A stretch of 54,209 nucleotides of DNA from Succinivibrio sp. (GTDB lineage Bacteria; Pseudomonadota; Gammaproteobacteria; Enterobacterales; Succinivibrionaceae): the NCBI GenBank assembly GCA_024693025.1, contig JAILLS010000019.1:1-54209 (forward strand), in the 5' to 3' direction. The notes under the pieces were generated by a model, which had not been told where the DNA came from, did no database searches, and worked only from the letters and a program-made list of their open reading frames with translations. The first letter of the stretch is position 1; each line of letters starts with the position of its first letter. The position numbers and the translations under genes are program-made. Below, in pieces: positions 36,794 through 45,599 of the stretch.

Positions 36794-37912
36794 ATGGAGA
36801 CATTAAGCGTCAGTTTAAAGGAGCGCTCATATCCGATTCAGATCGGGGCAGGGCTTGACTATGGCAGCCTGCTTTGCAAGGTACTTCAGAAGCTAAAGGA
36901 TGTGATGGTGGTAACCAATGAGACCATCGCACCTCTGTATTTAGACGCGGTCACAAAAAGCCTTGAGCAGGCCGGCTTTCTCGTGCGCAGCTGTATTTTA
37001 AGAGACGGTGAGCGCTATAAGACCGTAGACTCCTTCATGCAGATTCACACTGCCCTCCTTGAGGCAGGTTACGGACGTGACTGTGCGCTCGTAGCCCTAG
37101 GCGGAGGAGTGGTCGGAGACATGACCGGCTTTGCAGCCTCCACCTATCAGCGCGGTGTGCCCTATGTGCAGCTGCCGACCACGCTGCTTGCCATGGTGGA
37201 CTCTTCAGTGGGCGGCAAGACCGCCATCAATCATCCCCTGGGCAAAAACATGATAGGCACTTTCTATCAGCCTAAGGCGGTGCTGTGTGATATTGAGGTT
37301 TTAAAGACCCTGCCGGAGCGTGAAATTGCCGCAGGTATGGCAGAGGTGATCAAATACGGGATCATGGAGAGCCGGGACTTTTTTGCCTATCTTAAGGAGC
37401 AGGCCGACAAGGTCTTTGCCTTTGAGAGTCAGACTCTTATTACCGTTGTCAGATCCTGCTGTGAAAGCAAGGCCCGCGTGGTCAATGAGGATGAGCAGGA
37501 GCACGGACGGCGGGCGCTGTTAAATCTCGGTCATACCTTCGGGCATGCCGTGGAAGCGTTTTTAGGCTTTGGCACCTGGCTGCATGGTGAGGCGGTAAGC
37601 CTCGGCATGGTCATTGCCGCGGCGCTGGCCAGAAAGCGCGGCTATCTTAGCGCACAGGATGAGCAGGACATCATAGAGCTGCTTACGCGCTGCCATCTGC
37701 CGGTGCTGATCCCGGAAGGCATGCAGGCTGAGGATTTTTTAAAGCTGATGCGTCATGACAAGAAAGTACGCTCAGGCGTGATTCGCTATGTGCTGCCGAC
37801 GCGCCTTGGCGACAGTGCGGTGTTTGCAGATGTGACGGATGCCGAGGTAGCTGAGGTCATAGCAAGCTGTGCCTCCCGCGGTCATGCCGCAGTAAAGCGG
37901 GGCCAGAACTAA
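36794..37912 (+). CDS. aroB: 3-dehydroquinate synthase
   Basis: AroB cyclises DAHP to 3-dehydroquinate using NAD and a divalent metal. GGGVVGDMTGFAASTYQRGV, LPTTLLAMVDSSVGGKTAIN, AEVIKYGIM (metal ligand region), and LNLGHTFGHAVEAFLG with HGEAVSLGM (metal-ligand histidines) are conserved. It has 372 residues, about ten more than E. coli, mostly at the C terminus. One base separates its stop from the damX start. Confidence 0.96.
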   Translation: METLSVSLKERSYPIQIGAGLDYGSLLCKVLQKLKDVMVVTNETIAPLYLDAVTKSLEQAGFLVRSCILRDGERYKTVDSFMQIHTALLEAGYGRDCALVALGGGVVGDMTGFAASTYQRGVPYVQLPTTLLAMVDSSVGGKTAINHPLGKNMIGTFYQPKAVLCDIEVLKTLPEREIAAGMAEVIKYGIMESRDFFAYLKEQADKVFAFESQTLITVVRSCCESKARVVNEDEQEHGRRALLNLGHTFGHAVEAFLGFGTWLHGEAVSLGMVIAAALARKRGYLSAQDEQDIIELLTRCHLPVLIPEGMQAEDFLKLMRHDKKVRSGVIRYVLPTRLGDSAVFADVTDAEVAEVIASCASRGHAAVKRGQN

Positions 37913-37913
37913 G

Positions 37914-39995
37914 ATGGGAGTTGAGAGCTTAATTAAATTAAAGTCACAGGAAAGCTTTGCTGAGCGGCTGGCCGCCACTTTGGTTGAAGATGAGGCCTTT
38001 GCGCTTTTAAGCGGCGATTCAGGCAGCGGACGCACCACCATGTGCGAGCAGGTGGTGAACCTGGTGGACGGCAAATGTCTGGCAGTCTTTATTCCCTGCC
38101 GCAAGGAAATGTCGCTTGAACAGCTGCGGGAGCTTTTTTTGCAGCAGCTTCTGCCCGGGCAGGACTGGGAGCTTGGCAATACGCTCGGCGACACCCTCAT
38201 GACCCTGCATATTCCGACCCCGCAGAAGATTTTAATGGTAGCTGATGATCTTGATGAGGTGATCAGCAGTTTTTATGATGAACTCCTGCAGATCGCCTCA
38301 GATTTTCAGGGACAGAACCGCTTTTCCTTCCTGGTTACCGGACATCCGCTGTGGGCTCAGGGCAGACTGCAGACGCAGTCAGGCAAGCTTGCGCCGAGCG
38401 AGTGGCCGATGCCGGGGCTGACCATGGAAGAGGCCATGCAGCTGTGCAAGGCCAAATTTAACTCACAGGGACTGCTGCCGGTCTATAAAGAGATCAATGG
38501 CAAGCTGCCCTATAAGCTTGAACAATGTCAGGGTAATATTGGCAAGATTTTGAAATTAACGGAGATCCTTATGGCTAAACCAGATCAGGTGAATGAACAG
38601 AATGCTGAGATACCAGAAGATATCAATCTAGGGGCTGTGCCGCCTAAGAAAAAACGCAGTATGGTGGTGATCTTTATCACCGTGATCTGCCTGGTCATTG
38701 CGCTTGCCTGTATGGTTCCGCTCTTTTTAGGCGGTAATTTCTTCAAGGGGCTGTTTGGCGGCGGCACTAACGAGCCAGCAGTCACTCAGGTCAGCGACGG
38801 CAGACAGCAGGGAGTGGATCCGTTTGCACAGCGCGACGGCGGGCCGGATGAAGGCTCCAGCGATGAGTTCCTCGATGAAGGTGAAGAGGGCATGGCCGAT
38901 GAAGACGGTGCCGAGCCACAGCAGGCAGCTTCCGGCAAGGGCAAAGCCAAGGCCAGGGACCAGCAGCAGAACGCGCAGGGCTCTGAGACCTCTACGCTGG
39001 ACAGTATTTTAGCTGACGGTCCGCATGGCGATGAGCAGGAAGCGGTGGCCGATGAAGGCGATCTCCTGCCTGACGTGCAGGGCGGCCTTGAAGCCGAGAA
39101 CACCGCACCGCCTAAGAAATCCGTGACTCTGTCAGGTGAAACACTCGAGCAGATTGAAAAGCAGGGGGCTGATTCGCAAGATTCAGACCGTCCCAGGCGC
39201 GGCGTGGGAGGATCTGTAGAGCATAAGCAGGATAAAAAAGCACCGGCCAAGAGCAAGGCTGACAAGGCCGGTAAGGCCGCCAAGGCTGATAAAGCTGAGC
39301 AGGCCGCCGAGCCAGCCAAGAATGAGCAGGCCAAACCTGCCGTGCTGACCCGTGCTGACAATGCGCTGCGCATGGAAGAGAAGCGCAAGCAGGCCGAAGC
39401 TGATGAGAAGGCCCGTGAAGAAGAGGCGCGTGCTGCCACCGCCAGGCGTGAGGCCGAAGAGATAGCCCGCGCCGAGGAGCGCATCAAGCAGGAACAGGCG
39501 CAGAAAGAGCGTGAGCAGGCCTCAGTGGTCAGTCTGCCATCTCCTGCCAGCAAGTCCTCAGCCAAGCCAAAGCCACAGGCTCAGCCCAAGCTTGCCGCTC
39601 CTGCTGAGACTAAACCGGCCGCACCTGCCCGCAGCACCGCACGGCAGGAGAGCTCACCGAGCACGATTTATGCGCGCAATGTCTCATCCTCAGGCTCTGC
39701 CGTACCTGGCAGCGTGCAGGATTTAGCAGCCCTGCCGCGCAGCCACTATACGCTGCAGGTGGTCGCCAGCCGTGACCGTGCCGCGGTTACCGAGGTGGCC
39801 TCAGCTTTAAGCGGTAAATACTGGATTTATGAAACCGTACGTGAAGGCAAGCCGTGGTTTGTGCTGATCACCGGGGATTATGCGTCAGCTAGGGAGGCGA
39901 TGCGCGGAGTGAATACTCTGCCAAGATCCCTGCGCGGAGCAGGACCGTTTGCCAAATCCTTTGGTACAGTACGCTCGGAGATTGCAGCGCAGTAA
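37914..39995 (+). CDS. damX: DamX-like division protein: ATPase-like domain, one membrane helix, SPOR domain
   Basis: DamX binds septal peptidoglycan through its SPOR domain and assists division. The 693-residue product is longer than E. coli DamX (428). Residues 1-230 look like a cytoplasmic AAA/ExeA-type domain with LLSGDSGSGRTT (Walker A, Gly34-Thr41, Arg in place of the usual Lys) and KILMVADDLDEV (Walker B-like). A membrane helix lies at about 248-272. A long low-complexity acidic and Ala/Lys/Glu-rich periplasmic region follows. The SPOR domain occupies about residues 608-690 (HYTLQVVASRDRAAVTEVA and WFVLITGDYASAREA). The position behind aroKB is the family position, but dam is missing afterwards. 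Confidence 0.85.
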   Translation: MGVESLIKLKSQESFAERLAATLVEDEAFALLSGDSGSGRTTMCEQVVNLVDGKCLAVFIPCRKEMSLEQLRELFLQQLLPGQDWELGNTLGDTLMTLHIPTPQKILMVADDLDEVISSFYDELLQIASDFQGQNRFSFLVTGHPLWAQGRLQTQSGKLAPSEWPMPGLTMEEAMQLCKAKFNSQGLLPVYKEINGKLPYKLEQCQGNIGKILKLTEILMAKPDQVNEQNAEIPEDINLGAVPPKKKRSMVVIFITVICLVIALACMVPLFLGGNFFKGLFGGGTNEPAVTQVSDGRQQGVDPFAQRDGGPDEGSSDEFLDEGEEGMADEDGAEPQQAASGKGKAKARDQQQNAQGSETSTLDSILADGPHGDEQEAVADEGDLLPDVQGGLEAENTAPPKKSVTLSGETLEQIEKQGADSQDSDRPRRGVGGSVEHKQDKKAPAKSKADKAGKAAKADKAEQAAEPAKNEQAKPAVLTRADNALRMEEKRKQAEADEKAREEEARAATARREAEEIARAEERIKQEQAQKEREQASVVSLPSPASKSSAKPKPQAQPKLAAPAETKPAAPARSTARQESSPSTIYARNVSSSGSAVPGSVQDLAALPRSHYTLQVVASRDRAAVTEVASALSGKYWIYETVREGKPWFVLITGDYASAREAMRGVNTLPRSLRGAGPFAKSFGTVRSEIAAQ

Positions 39996-40024
39996 AGGCT
40001 GCACGACCCTAAAGGAGGAGAAAG

Positions 40025-40693
40025 ATGAGCTCTAAGTTATTTGCCGGCTCCATTCTGTCTGCAGACTTTTTGAATCTGGAGCATGATGTTACCGAGGCCT
40101 TAGAGGCGGGCATTGATCTGATCCACTTTGATGTGATGGATTTTCATTTCGTGCCTAATATGACCTTTGGTCCGATGTTTTTAAAGGCGCTCAAGCAGAA
40201 ATTTCCTCAGGTGCTCTTTGATGCTCATCTGATGTGCGATCCGATCACCGACGAGGTGGTGGATGCCTATATTAAGGCCGGCGCTGATTTTCTGACCTTC
40301 CATCCTGAGGCCTGTCATCATACCGAGCGCATGCTCACGCGCATCAAGCAGGCGGGAGTCAAGGCAGGACTGGCCTTAAACCCGGCCACTCCGCCGCAGC
40401 TTCTGCGCTATCTGTGGGACAAGCTTGACATGGTGCTCGTCATGACCGTCAATCCGGGCTTTGGCGGACAGACCGTGCTGCCTGCCTGTCTCAAGAAGAT
40501 TCAGGATGTCAAGCGCATGGCCGCAGAGGCCAATGTGCGCCCATATGTCGAGGTGGACGGCGGCGTCAATCCGATGACCATCAGCCAGATTGCCGACACC
40601 GGCGCCAATGTGTTTGTGGTGGGCTCGGCCTTCTTCGGCGCGCCTGACAAGAAGCTGGCGCTCTCTGAGCTCAAGCAGCATGCAGGAGTCTAG
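40025..40693 (+). CDS. rpe: Ribulose-phosphate 3-epimerase
   Basis: Rpe interconverts ribulose 5-phosphate and xylulose 5-phosphate in the pentose phosphate pathway. The TIM barrel shows SILSADFLNLEHDV at the N terminus, HFDVMDFHFVPNMTFGP (catalytic Asp and metal His), HLMCDPI, MTVNPGFGGQ and EVDGGVNPMT. At 222 residues the length is typical. A very strong ribosome site (AAAGGAGGAG) precedes the ATG. It lies directly after damX, where dam intervenes in E. coli. Confidence 0.96.
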   Translation: MSSKLFAGSILSADFLNLEHDVTEALEAGIDLIHFDVMDFHFVPNMTFGPMFLKALKQKFPQVLFDAHLMCDPITDEVVDAYIKAGADFLTFHPEACHHTERMLTRIKQAGVKAGLALNPATPPQLLRYLWDKLDMVLVMTVNPGFGGQTVLPACLKKIQDVKRMAAEANVRPYVEVDGGVNPMTISQIADTGANVFVVGSAFFGAPDKKLALSELKQHAGV

Positions 40694-40694
40694 C

Positions 40695-41372
40695 ATGCCA
40701 GTGCGCGGCGTATTCTTTGATCTGGACGGGACGCTTGCTGATACCATGCCGCAGCTGGTAAGAGCCTCGGCGAGGACCTGTGAGCTCATGGGCATTCCGG
40801 TGCCAAGCTATGAGACCATGCGCTCCTATGTGGGCAACGGGGTGTGGATGATCCTCGTGCGCCTGATTGCAGGTCGCTATGAGGCAAAGCGTGAGGAGGT
40901 CGATGAGGCTTTGCTGCAGCGCACCCGCGAGGTCTACAACCGCTGTTATTTTGAGGGCCTTGCCTCAGACTTTACGGTATATCCTGGCGTCGTGGAGACC
41001 CTTAAATTCTGTCATGAGAAGGGGGCAAAGACGGCGGTCATCACCAACAAGCCTGAGATGTTTGCCAAACCGCTGCTGCACCATATGCAGCTTGACAGCT
41101 ATTTTGACTTTATCCTAGGCGGCGAGGTGCTCAAGGAGCGCAAGCCTAATCCAGAGCCTTTGCTTTATGTTGCAGAGAAGTTTCAGCTTGAGCCTGACTC
41201 CTGCCTCATGGTAGGGGATTCTGACAACGATATTCTGGCCGGCAAAAACGCCAAAATGCGCACCATCTTTCTTAAGGGCGGCTATTACAGCAAGGATCCC
41301 AAACTTCTTGAGCCTGATTATCTGTTAAGCGATTATCAGGAAATCTTAGCTACGCTTAAAACCTTGCTTTGA
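40695..41372 (+). CDS. gph: Phosphoglycolate phosphatase
   Basis: Gph is a HAD-superfamily hydrolase that removes phosphate from 2-phosphoglycolate formed in DNA repair. Motif I is [15 protein letters not shown], motif II is AVITNKP, and motifs III/IV are [11 protein letters not shown] and [15 protein letters not shown]. The cap domain lies between motifs I and II. ATG at 40695, one base after the rpe stop, gives 225 residues; the longer frame into rpe is not needed. The rpe-gph-trpS order is conserved. Confidence 0.92.
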   Translation: MPVRGVFFDLDGTLADTMPQLVRASARTCELMGIPVPSYETMRSYVGNGVWMILVRLIAGRYEAKREEVDEALLQRTREVYNRCYFEGLASDFTVYPGVVETLKFCHEKGAKTAVITNKPEMFAKPLLHHMQLDSYFDFILGGEVLKERKPNPEPLLYVAEKFQLEPDSCLMVGDSDNDILAGKNAKMRTIFLKGGYYSKDPKLLEPDYLLSDYQEILATLKTLL

Positions 41373-41394
41373 GCGTTCAACACAGGAAATTTAT

Positions 41395-42399
41395 ATGACT
41401 AAACCTATTATCTTCAGCGGCATCCAGCCATCAGGAGAGCTTTCCATCGGTAACTATATCGGCTCACTGCGCAACTGGGTGAAGCTGCAGGATGAGTATG
41501 ACTGCGTGTACTGTGTGGTCAACGAGCATGCCATTACCGTAAGACAGGACCCAAAAGAGCTCCTGCAGCGCTCCTATGATACGCTGGCACTCTTTATAGC
41601 AGCAGGCATCGATCCCAAACAGAGCATCCTCTTTCTGCAGTCCCATGTGCCTGCCCACTGTCAGTTAGGCTGGGTGCTGCAGTGCTACTGCCAGCATGGC
41701 GAGCTCTCACGCATGACCCAGTTTAAGGATAAATCAGCCCGCTACGGCGGTGCCAATGTCAGCGCAGGTCTGTTCACCTATCCTGCTCTGATGGCTGCCG
41801 ACATTCTGCTCTATCAGGCCAACCTTGTGCCGGTCGGAGATGATCAGAAGCAGCATATTGAGCTGACGCGCGATATTGCCGAGCGCTTCAACAGCCTGTA
41901 TGGCGAGACCTTCGTGCTGCCTGAGGGCTTCTTCCCGAAGGCCGGTGCCCGCGTGATGTCGCTGCAGGATCCGCACAAGAAGATGTCCAAATCCGATGAT
42001 AATCCCAACAATGTGATCAGAATCCTGGAAGATCCTAAATCCATCCTCAAGAAGATTAAGCGCGCGGTGACGGACAGCGATAATCCGCCATGTGTCGCCT
42101 ATAACTGGGAGTCAAAGCCTGGCGTGTCCAATCTGCTTGAGATCCTCTCGGCTGCTACCGGTGAGGAGATCGAGAGCCTGGTTGAGAAATACAAGGGCGC
42201 ACAGTACGGCACCTTCAAGAGTGAGGTGGGAGAGGCGGTGGTCGCGATGCTCGAGCCGATTCAGACCCGTTACTTTGAGCTGCGCAAGCGCGAGGATGAG
42301 CTAAAGGACATCTTCAGACTGGGCGCAGAGAAGGCCTCGGCCAGGGCGATGGTGACTTTAAACAAGGTCTATGAGAAGATTGGCTTTGCCTTAATCTGA
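41395..42399 (+). CDS. trpS: Tryptophanyl-tRNA synthetase
   Basis: TrpS charges tRNA-Trp. It is a class I synthetase: the HIGH-equivalent motif is [12 protein letters not shown] near the N terminus and KMSKS is present as [10 protein letters not shown] near residue 200. [30 protein letters not shown] is a strongly conserved stretch. The 334-residue length matches E. coli exactly. CACAGGAAA precedes the ATG. A terminator follows, ending the aroK-to-trpS run. Confidence 0.97.
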   Translation: MTKPIIFSGIQPSGELSIGNYIGSLRNWVKLQDEYDCVYCVVNEHAITVRQDPKELLQRSYDTLALFIAAGIDPKQSILFLQSHVPAHCQLGWVLQCYCQHGELSRMTQFKDKSARYGGANVSAGLFTYPALMAADILLYQANLVPVGDDQKQHIELTRDIAERFNSLYGETFVLPEGFFPKAGARVMSLQDPHKKMSKSDDNPNNVIRILEDPKSILKKIKRAVTDSDNPPCVAYNWESKPGVSNLLEILSAATGEEIESLVEKYKGAQYGTFKSEVGEAVVAMLEPIQTRYFELRKREDELKDIFRLGAEKASARAMVTLNKVYEKIGFALI

Positions 42400-42421
42400 A
42401 TCTCTGCCCTTATGAAAACTT

Positions 42422-42447
42422 AAAAGCCTGCCTGACCGCAGGCTTTT
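42422..42447. terminator. Bidirectional terminator between trpS and pyrC
   Basis: AAAAGCCTGC pairs exactly with GCAGGCTTTT around a six-base loop. It separates the convergent genes and lies just inside the pyrC stop. Confidence 0.9.
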
Positions 42448-42450
42448 TGG

Positions 42451-43800
42451 TTAGAGCGCCCCTTTAAAGCTCAGAGGCCTTGCGCAGGCTGTCTCTATAA
42501 GCTTTTCATCTCTTACCACAAACTGTCCGTTGACCAGGGTATGGATGAGCGAGCAGGGGAAGGTGTGACCCAGGAACGGGGAGATCCCGCAGGGACTTGC
42601 TATCTTATCCTGTGTGACGGTAAAAGGCTTTTTCACATTGATAAGCGCAAGGTCAGCATAGGCGCCTTCTTCAAGACGTCCGCGTCCTACAATGCCGTAG
42701 CGCTCTGCCACATTTGAGGAGCCAGCGCGCATCAGCTGCTCAAGACTCAGCTCTCCGCGCTTCCACAGCTCGAGCAGCACCAAAAGAGAGAACTGTACTG
42801 AAGGCAGGCCTGAGGCGGTATTCAGATACTCGCCGCACTTAAGCTCCTTCTCATGCGGCGCATGATCGGTGGCGACCGTGATGATAAGCCCATCCTCGAC
42901 CCCCTGCACCAGGGCAGAGCGGTCCTGCTCAAACTTTACGGCAGGATTGCATTTGAGCAGTCCCCCAAGCTTTGGGTAGGCGCTTGCCTCAAAGTAGAGG
43001 TGGGGAATACAGGCCTCGGCAGTAATGCTGCGGGTATACAGATCTCCTTTCTGATAAGGACGGATGAGCTCCACCTCCTCCTTGGTGGAGAGGTGCATCA
43101 GATGCAGGCGGGCCTTACTCTCAAGCGCAAGCTCTACGGCAAGGGAGGCTGACTTTAAACAGCAGTCGCGGCTGCGGATAAAAGGATGCAGCTCATGCCC
43201 GAGTCGGCCGTCATGCCGTTCCTTGTAGAGCTTAAGATTGCGATTGATGATGGCATTGTCTTCACAGTGGGTGGCGATGAGCACAGGAGATCTTCTAAAG
43301 ATCTCGCGCAGCAGCTTTTCATCATCAAGGAGCAGAGAGCCGGTGCTTGAGCCCATAAAGATCTTAAGGGCCGGCACCTTTTTGGGGTCAAGGCGCTCAA
43401 GCTCCGCTAAATGCTGAGCATCAGCACCAAGGTAGAAAGCATAGTTGACAAGACTGTCGCGTCTGGCTAGTTCATGCTTATGCTCTAAGGCTTCAAGGGT
43501 GGTAGTGGGCGGCTGATTGTTAGGCATATCCATAAAGGAGGTGACACCGCCTAAAGCCGCGGCGCGCGACTCGCTTCTGATAGTGGCCTTGCTCTCCATG
43601 CCAGGCTCTCTGAAATGCACATGCTCGTCGATAAGACCCGGCAGAATCATGAGCTCATGGCAGTCGACAGTTTCCGCGTCCTGAGAACTTAGATCTTTGC
43701 CAATTTTTGCAATAAACTCTCCGTCGGTAAGTAAATCTGCCCTTATAATACGATCTGGTGAGCAGATCAGTGCATTTTTCAAAAGTATCTTGCTGGTCAT
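42451..43800 (-). CDS. pyrC: Dihydroorotase, class I type
   Basis: The enzyme closes carbamoyl aspartate to dihydroorotate in pyrimidine synthesis. The metal site is DEHVHFREPG near residue 60. The lysine expected to be carbamylated is in LKIFMGSSTG, and later metal ligands are in IATHCEDN, LHLMHLS and VATDHAPHE. The MESKATIRSESRAAALGGVT stretch and the 449-residue length are of the long class I form, common in Bacteroidetes and Firmicutes, not the 348-residue class II PyrC of E. coli. Allantoinase is the related alternative. The nearest neighbour, nudF, is divergent with a 35-bp gap. Confidence 0.85.
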   Translation of the reverse strand: MTSKILLKNALICSPDRIIRADLLTDGEFIAKIGKDLSSQDAETVDCHELMILPGLIDEHVHFREPGMESKATIRSESRAAALGGVTSFMDMPNNQPPTTTLEALEHKHELARRDSLVNYAFYLGADAQHLAELERLDPKKVPALKIFMGSSTGSLLLDDEKLLREIFRRSPVLIATHCEDNAIINRNLKLYKERHDGRLGHELHPFIRSRDCCLKSASLAVELALESKARLHLMHLSTKEEVELIRPYQKGDLYTRSITAEACIPHLYFEASAYPKLGGLLKCNPAVKFEQDRSALVQGVEDGLIITVATDHAPHEKELKCGEYLNTASGLPSVQFSLLVLLELWKRGELSLEQLMRAGSSNVAERYGIVGRGRLEEGAYADLALINVKKPFTVTQDKIASPCGISPFLGHTFPCSLIHTLVNGQFVVRDEKLIETACARPLSFKGAL

Positions 43801-43835
43801 TCAGATTTCCTGTGTAGTTTGAGGTTTAAGAGCGC

Positions 43836-44492
43836 ATGACAGACGTTGATAAATTGTTTGCCCCCAGATTTTCTAAGAAGGATGTAACCATCCATCATAA
43901 AGAGCGTGTCTTTAAACAATTTTTTGCCATCGATCATTATGATGTATCTTACTCTCTTTTTGACGGCTCCCATTCTAAAGTTCTCAAGCGTGAGATCTTC
44001 GAGCGCGATCAGAATGCGGTGGTGATCCTGCCTTATGATTCAGGGCGCGATGAAATTATGCTGATTGAGCAGTTTCGCCCCGGGGCTCTGCAGGATCCGG
44101 TGTCGCCCTGGCTCATCGAGGTGATCGCGGGGATGATCGATGACGGCGAGTCACCTGAGCAGGCCGCCATCCGGGAGCTCAATGAAGAGGGACATCTTAA
44201 GATCACCGAGGACAGACTGCACTATATTACCGCCGAGTATCCAAGCCCGGGCGGGACCTCGGAGCTCGTGTATATCTATATTGCCGATGTGGAGCTCGGG
44301 CATATTGACAATCATGGGGGGCTTGAGTGTGAAGGCGAGGATCTGCGCATCTTCAAATGCACGCTGGAGCAGGCCTATGAGCAGGTGCTGAGCGGCCGCA
44401 TCAAAAACGCGGCGGCCATTATCTCCATTCAGTACGCGATGATGCATCATGCTGAGCTCAAGTCAAAATATGGCAGATGGCATGCGCATTAG
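43836..44492 (+). CDS. nudF: ADP-ribose pyrophosphatase (Nudix)
   Basis: NudF hydrolyses ADP-ribose to AMP and ribose 5-phosphate. The Nudix box reads GMIDDGESPEQAAIRELNEE followed by GHL, where the family has xGL; the conserved glycine near the end of the box is thus replaced by histidine. The N-terminal region (VFKQFFAIDHYDVSYSLFDG) and FRPGAL and YPSPGGTSELVY match NudF. At 218 residues it is near E. coli (209). nudF-cpdA-yqiA-parE is the conserved gammaproteobacterial neighbourhood; yqiB is absent. Confidence 0.88.
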   Translation: MTDVDKLFAPRFSKKDVTIHHKERVFKQFFAIDHYDVSYSLFDGSHSKVLKREIFERDQNAVVILPYDSGRDEIMLIEQFRPGALQDPVSPWLIEVIAGMIDDGESPEQAAIRELNEEGHLKITEDRLHYITAEYPSPGGTSELVYIYIADVELGHIDNHGGLECEGEDLRIFKCTLEQAYEQVLSGRIKNAAAIISIQYAMMHHAELKSKYGRWHAH

Positions 44493-44526
44493 CACAGACT
44501 AAAAAAACGCTGCGAAAGAACATTGG

Positions 44527-44550
44527 CCCTGGTTTTAACCAGGGATTTTT
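44527..44550 (+). terminator. Terminator after nudF
   Basis: CCCTGGTT pairs exactly with AACCAGGG around a two-T loop (stem can fray to a larger loop), and ATTTTT follows. The AT-rich 200 bp beyond it lead to the cpdA promoter region. Confidence 0.85.
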
Positions 44551-44723
44551 CTGATGAAGCTTACAGACTACTTATAAAGCAGAGAGGCTGTCATAAAAAG
44601 ATCCTGAAAAAACTACGCACTAATCAACTTTAAACCCACGTCACAAAATCGAGAATTGATAGCTCTTTTATTATATTTTGAAGACTCTATAACTTTATAG
44701 CAGACACTTTTTCTTTAAAATTT

Positions 44724-44732
44724 TGCTACATT
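44724..44732 (+). promoter_or_regulatory. Possible extended -10 promoter of cpdA
   Basis: TGC-TACATT lies 20 bp before the cpdA start codon. The region between the nudF terminator and this site is AT-rich, with no clear -35 box. Confidence 0.35.
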
Positions 44733-44751
44733 CTATGCTTTTGGGGACACT

Positions 44752-45579
44752 ATGTCTGACATCTTTACGCTCACTCCGAAAGCTGCAGATGAATCGGTAA
44801 GGATTCTGCAGCTGACCGATACGCATTTATTTGCGCAGGGTGATCGTACTCTTTTAGGTGTCAATACCAAGGACAGCTTCAGTGCCGTACTCGATGCGCT
44901 TGAAGCTAAGAGTGAGGAGTTTGATTTTGTCCTCGTCACCGGCGATATCTCGCAGGATTACTCCCCGGAGTCCTATCAGCTCTTTGCCGCCCTCATCGCG
45001 CGGCTTAAGCAGCAGGTCTTCTTTCTGCCCGGCAATCATGATGACGGTCCTCTGATGTACCGCATGTTCGGTAATCTCAATGTGCATACCGAAAAGAGTA
45101 TTGTCTGCGGCCACTGGCAGCTGGTCTGTCTGAATTCCGAGGTGTATGGGGTGCCGCACGGCTGGCTGCAGCGCGAGGAGCTGAACTATCTGCGCAAGAT
45201 GGCCAAAACCAACCGGCAGCTGCATACCGTGGCCTGTCTGCACCATCTGCCCCGCATGGTAGGCTGTGCCTGGCTCGATACGCAGACTCTGCATAATCAG
45301 AATGAATTCTATGAGGCCGTCCGGGATCTCGATAACTTAAGACTGGTGCTCTCGGGGCATGTGCATCAGGAAGTGGATGAGATGCATGAGCAGGTGCGCT
45401 ATCTGGCCTCGCCGTCAACCTCCATTCAGTTTGCTCCGCATTCTCTTGATTTTGCCTTGGATTACAAGGCTCCGGGCTGGCGGACCCTGACGCTTCATCC
45501 TGACGGACAGGTGGAGACCGAGGTCCACAGACTTCAGACTGAGAGCTTTCGTCCTAATTTTGACTCACGCGGCTATTAA
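44752..45579 (+). CDS. cpdA: 3',5'-cyclic AMP phosphodiesterase CpdA
   Basis: CpdA hydrolyses cAMP and thus lowers CRP activity. It is a metallophosphoesterase: the metal ligands are in LTDTHLF, VTGDISQDY, LPGNHDD, LHHLPRMVGCAWLD and LSGHVHQE. The 275-residue length matches E. coli. CpdA in the same window as a CRP-like site upstream of dctP suggests that cAMP signalling operates in this organism. It is 20 bp from yqiA. Confidence 0.92.
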   Translation: MSDIFTLTPKAADESVRILQLTDTHLFAQGDRTLLGVNTKDSFSAVLDALEAKSEEFDFVLVTGDISQDYSPESYQLFAALIARLKQQVFFLPGNHDDGPLMYRMFGNLNVHTEKSIVCGHWQLVCLNSEVYGVPHGWLQREELNYLRKMAKTNRQLHTVACLHHLPRMVGCAWLDTQTLHNQNEFYEAVRDLDNLRLVLSGHVHQEVDEMHEQVRYLASPSTSIQFAPHSLDFALDYKAPGWRTLTLHPDGQVETEVHRLQTESFRPNFDSRGY

Positions 45580-45599
45580 CAGGCTTGCAGGGAGCGGTT

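Noticed and set aside
38786..39565. 259-codon minus-strand open frame opposite damX
   Set aside because: Its Ala/Ser/Cys-rich composition is the antisense image of the Ala/Lys/Glu-rich damX linker; no motif or ribosome site.
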